Assembly (NCBI RefSeq): GCF_021729145.1
Contig: NZ_JAJSLW010000019.1
Location: forward strand, 1 to 64,000
Source: Membranihabitans maritimus
Lineage (GTDB): Bacteria; Bacteroidota; Bacteroidia; Chitinophagales; Saprospiraceae
DNA: 64,000 bases
Reading direction: 5' to 3'
Shown: positions 62,672-64,000 of the stretch, one piece after another
Layout of the letters: each line of letters begins with the position of its first letter
How positions within the stretch are numbered: the first letter of the stretch is position 1
Notes under the pieces: model-generated
Database searches by the model: none
Told to the model about the DNA's origin: nothing
Seen by the model: the letters and a program-made list of their open reading frames with translations, nothing else
Program-made: the position numbers and the translations under genes

Positions 62672-64000
62672 ATGGAACACAATCAAGTGGACGTAATAGA
62701 AATTTTTAAACGGTTGGTCCGTTCGGGTTCCGAAAATGAAGTTGTTGAGTTCAAACAAGCTAAGAATAGCTTCGATTTTACAAAACTTGGCAGGTATTTT
62801 TCCGCACTGTCCAATGAAGCAAATTTGAACCGGGCACCGGAAGCGTATTTGGTTTTTGGGATAGCCAATGACAAAACTCTCGTGGGGAGTAATTTCCGGA
62901 AATCTTCTCAGGCACTGCATAATCTTAAGCAGGAAATTGCTGAAAAAACGACGGATGGGATCACATTTTTAGAAATACATCCATTTTATCACAAAGACAA
63001 AAGAATCATTGTGTTTCGTATCCCTCCGGCTCCGGTAGGGATCCCCATAGCGTTTGAAGGGCATTATTATGCGAGGAATAATGAGTCTTTGGCTCCGCTT
63101 AATATTGAGAAAATAGAGCGAATTCGGTCCCAGGTTATAATGCATGACTGGACGGCGGAGATTGTTAAAGGTGCTGATTTAAATGATTTGGACGAACAGG
63201 CAATAGAGTTTGCAAAGGAAAAGTTCTTGCAGAAATTTTCCGGTAAGGAAAAAGAAATAGAGGATTGGGATACGCTTACCTTCCTTAATAAAGCTAAAAT
63301 TACCCGCAAAGGGAAAATCACAAGAGCCGCTATCATACTATTAGGCAAACCCGAATCCGAGCACTTTTTAAACCCGGTAGAGTGTAAAGTAAGATGGATT
63401 TTAAGAGACCAGGAAGGGAATCAACTGGATTATGAACTTTTCAGTTGTCCGCTTATTTTAAATGTCAATCATCTTTATTCGCGAATAAGAAACCTGAAGT
63501 ATAGATATATAAGAGATAAGTCTTTGTTCCCCGAGGAAGTAAATCAATACGAACCTTTTACCATAAGGGAAGCAATAAACAATTGCATCGCTCATCAGGA
63601 TTATACACAAGGTGGACGGATAAATGTAGTAGAATATCCCGATCATTTGGTTTTTACGAATAAAGGGCGCTTTTTACCTGTTTCGGTGGAGGAAGTAGTT
63701 ATCAATGATGCACCGGAAGAAACATATAGAAATCCATTTCTCGCGACAGCAATGTTTAATATTGGAATGGTTGATACGGCCGGTGGCGGGATTAGGAAAA
63801 TGTTTTTGAACCAGGCACAGAAATATTTTCCGTTGCCCGAATATAATTTAAAAAACTCCAAAGTAGAACTCAGCATTCTGGGAAAGGTATTAGACATGAA
63901 TTATGCAGAAATCCTTGCTAAAAACAAAGATTTATCCCTCTCTGATATTATGTTGTTGGATAAAGTACAGAAGAGAAAAAGAATTAGTAATCAAGAGATA
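62672..64000 (+). CDS. AlbA_2-domain ATP-binding protein, cut by window end
   Basis: 443 codons are visible and the frame is open at the right edge. The N-terminal AlbA_2/Schlafen-like domain has SGSENEVVEFKQAKNSFDFT near residues 17-36, then YLVFGIAND. The C-terminal half has a GHKL-like ATP-binding arrangement: the N box REAINNCIAHQDYTQGGRIN at about 290-309 and the glycine loop VDTAGGGIRKMF near 369. Such proteins (the divergent AAA-4 group) are often defence-linked or act as transcriptional regulators; function is unassigned. The start is the ATG at 62672, after an in-frame stop. Confidence 0.88.
   Translation, partial: MEHNQVDVIEIFKRLVRSGSENEVVEFKQAKNSFDFTKLGRYFSALSNEANLNRAPEAYLVFGIANDKTLVGSNFRKSSQALHNLKQEIAEKTTDGITFLEIHPFYHKDKRIIVFRIPPAPVGIPIAFEGHYYARNNESLAPLNIEKIERIRSQVIMHDWTAEIVKGADLNDLDEQAIEFAKEKFLQKFSGKEKEIEDWDTLTFLNKAKITRKGKITRAAIILLGKPESEHFLNPVECKVRWILRDQEGNQLDYELFSCPLILNVNHLYSRIRNLKYRYIRDKSLFPEEVNQYEPFTIREAINNCIAHQDYTQGGRINVVEYPDHLVFTNKGRFLPVSVEEVVINDAPEETYRNPFLATAMFNIGMVDTAGGGIRKMFLNQAQKYFPLPEYNLKNSKVELSILGKVLDMNYAEILAKNKDLSLSDIMLLDKVQKRKRISNQEI

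Overview
The window looks like a chromosomal segment of a low-to-mid GC member of the Bacteroidota. The evidence is the gene content (BrkB/YihY, a sodium:solute symporter, DUF2905, RhuM-Fic/DOC, DUF1016, AraC regulators with membrane domains, SRPBCC/ArsR modules, propeller lipoproteins), the many minus-strand genes with A-rich leaders rather than strong Shine-Dalgarno sites, and IS21-like terminal repeats. I cannot place it at genus level. There is one tRNA, no rRNA and no CRISPR array.

Layout. Bases 1-8.8 kb are ordinary housekeeping or accessory genes: acetyltransferase, thioredoxin-fold protein, BrkB, thioesterase, symporter, a nucleotidyltransferase-DUF2905-NDH-2 operon, and a MarR regulator. 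At 8.96 kb a tRNA-Arg(CCT) marks the left end of a 13.7-kb integrative element (9020-22759). It is bounded by a 15-bp direct repeat of the tRNA 3' end, and a tyrosine recombinase sits just inside the right end. Its cargo is a complete type I restriction-modification system (hsdR-hsdM-hsdS), a DUF262/HNH (GmrSD-like) protein that appears fused to a C-terminal HEPN-like domain, an orphan HipB-like regulator, an AbiEi antitoxin with a truncated AbiEii toxin, and a Fic enzyme preceded by 24-bp iterons. This is a compact defence island.

From 23 to 35 kb, small accessory genes alternate with long gene-poor stretches and relics: PEGA lipoprotein, DoxX-SRPBCC-SRPBCC-ArsR operon, RsgA, HxlR, MBL hydrolase, epoxide-hydrolase-like enzyme, AraC, TRL-like lipoprotein. 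From 35.2 to 39.1 kb there is a GC-richer block with a membrane protein, an unknown lipoprotein/small-protein operon, and a 1.3-kb non-coding tract of direct repeats and palindromes. From 40 to 43.6 kb come VOC and dihydrofolate reductase-like genes and a DpnII-like restriction-modification pair.

From 43.8 to 62 kb the sequence looks like a heavily remodelled array of mobile cassettes. Minus-strand genes are separated by attC-like imperfect palindromes. A DoxX/HxlR module is duplicated almost exactly. Two related small inverted-repeat elements and a 296-bp one have inserted into genes, and in two cases the original reading frame can be rebuilt by removing the element and one target repeat. 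Decayed remnants of at least two more restriction systems are present (type I with RhuM-Fic/DOC, and Eco57I/GIY-YIG). The window ends inside an AlbA_2-type ATP-binding protein gene.

Family assignments come from motif recognition by eye. No database search was run.
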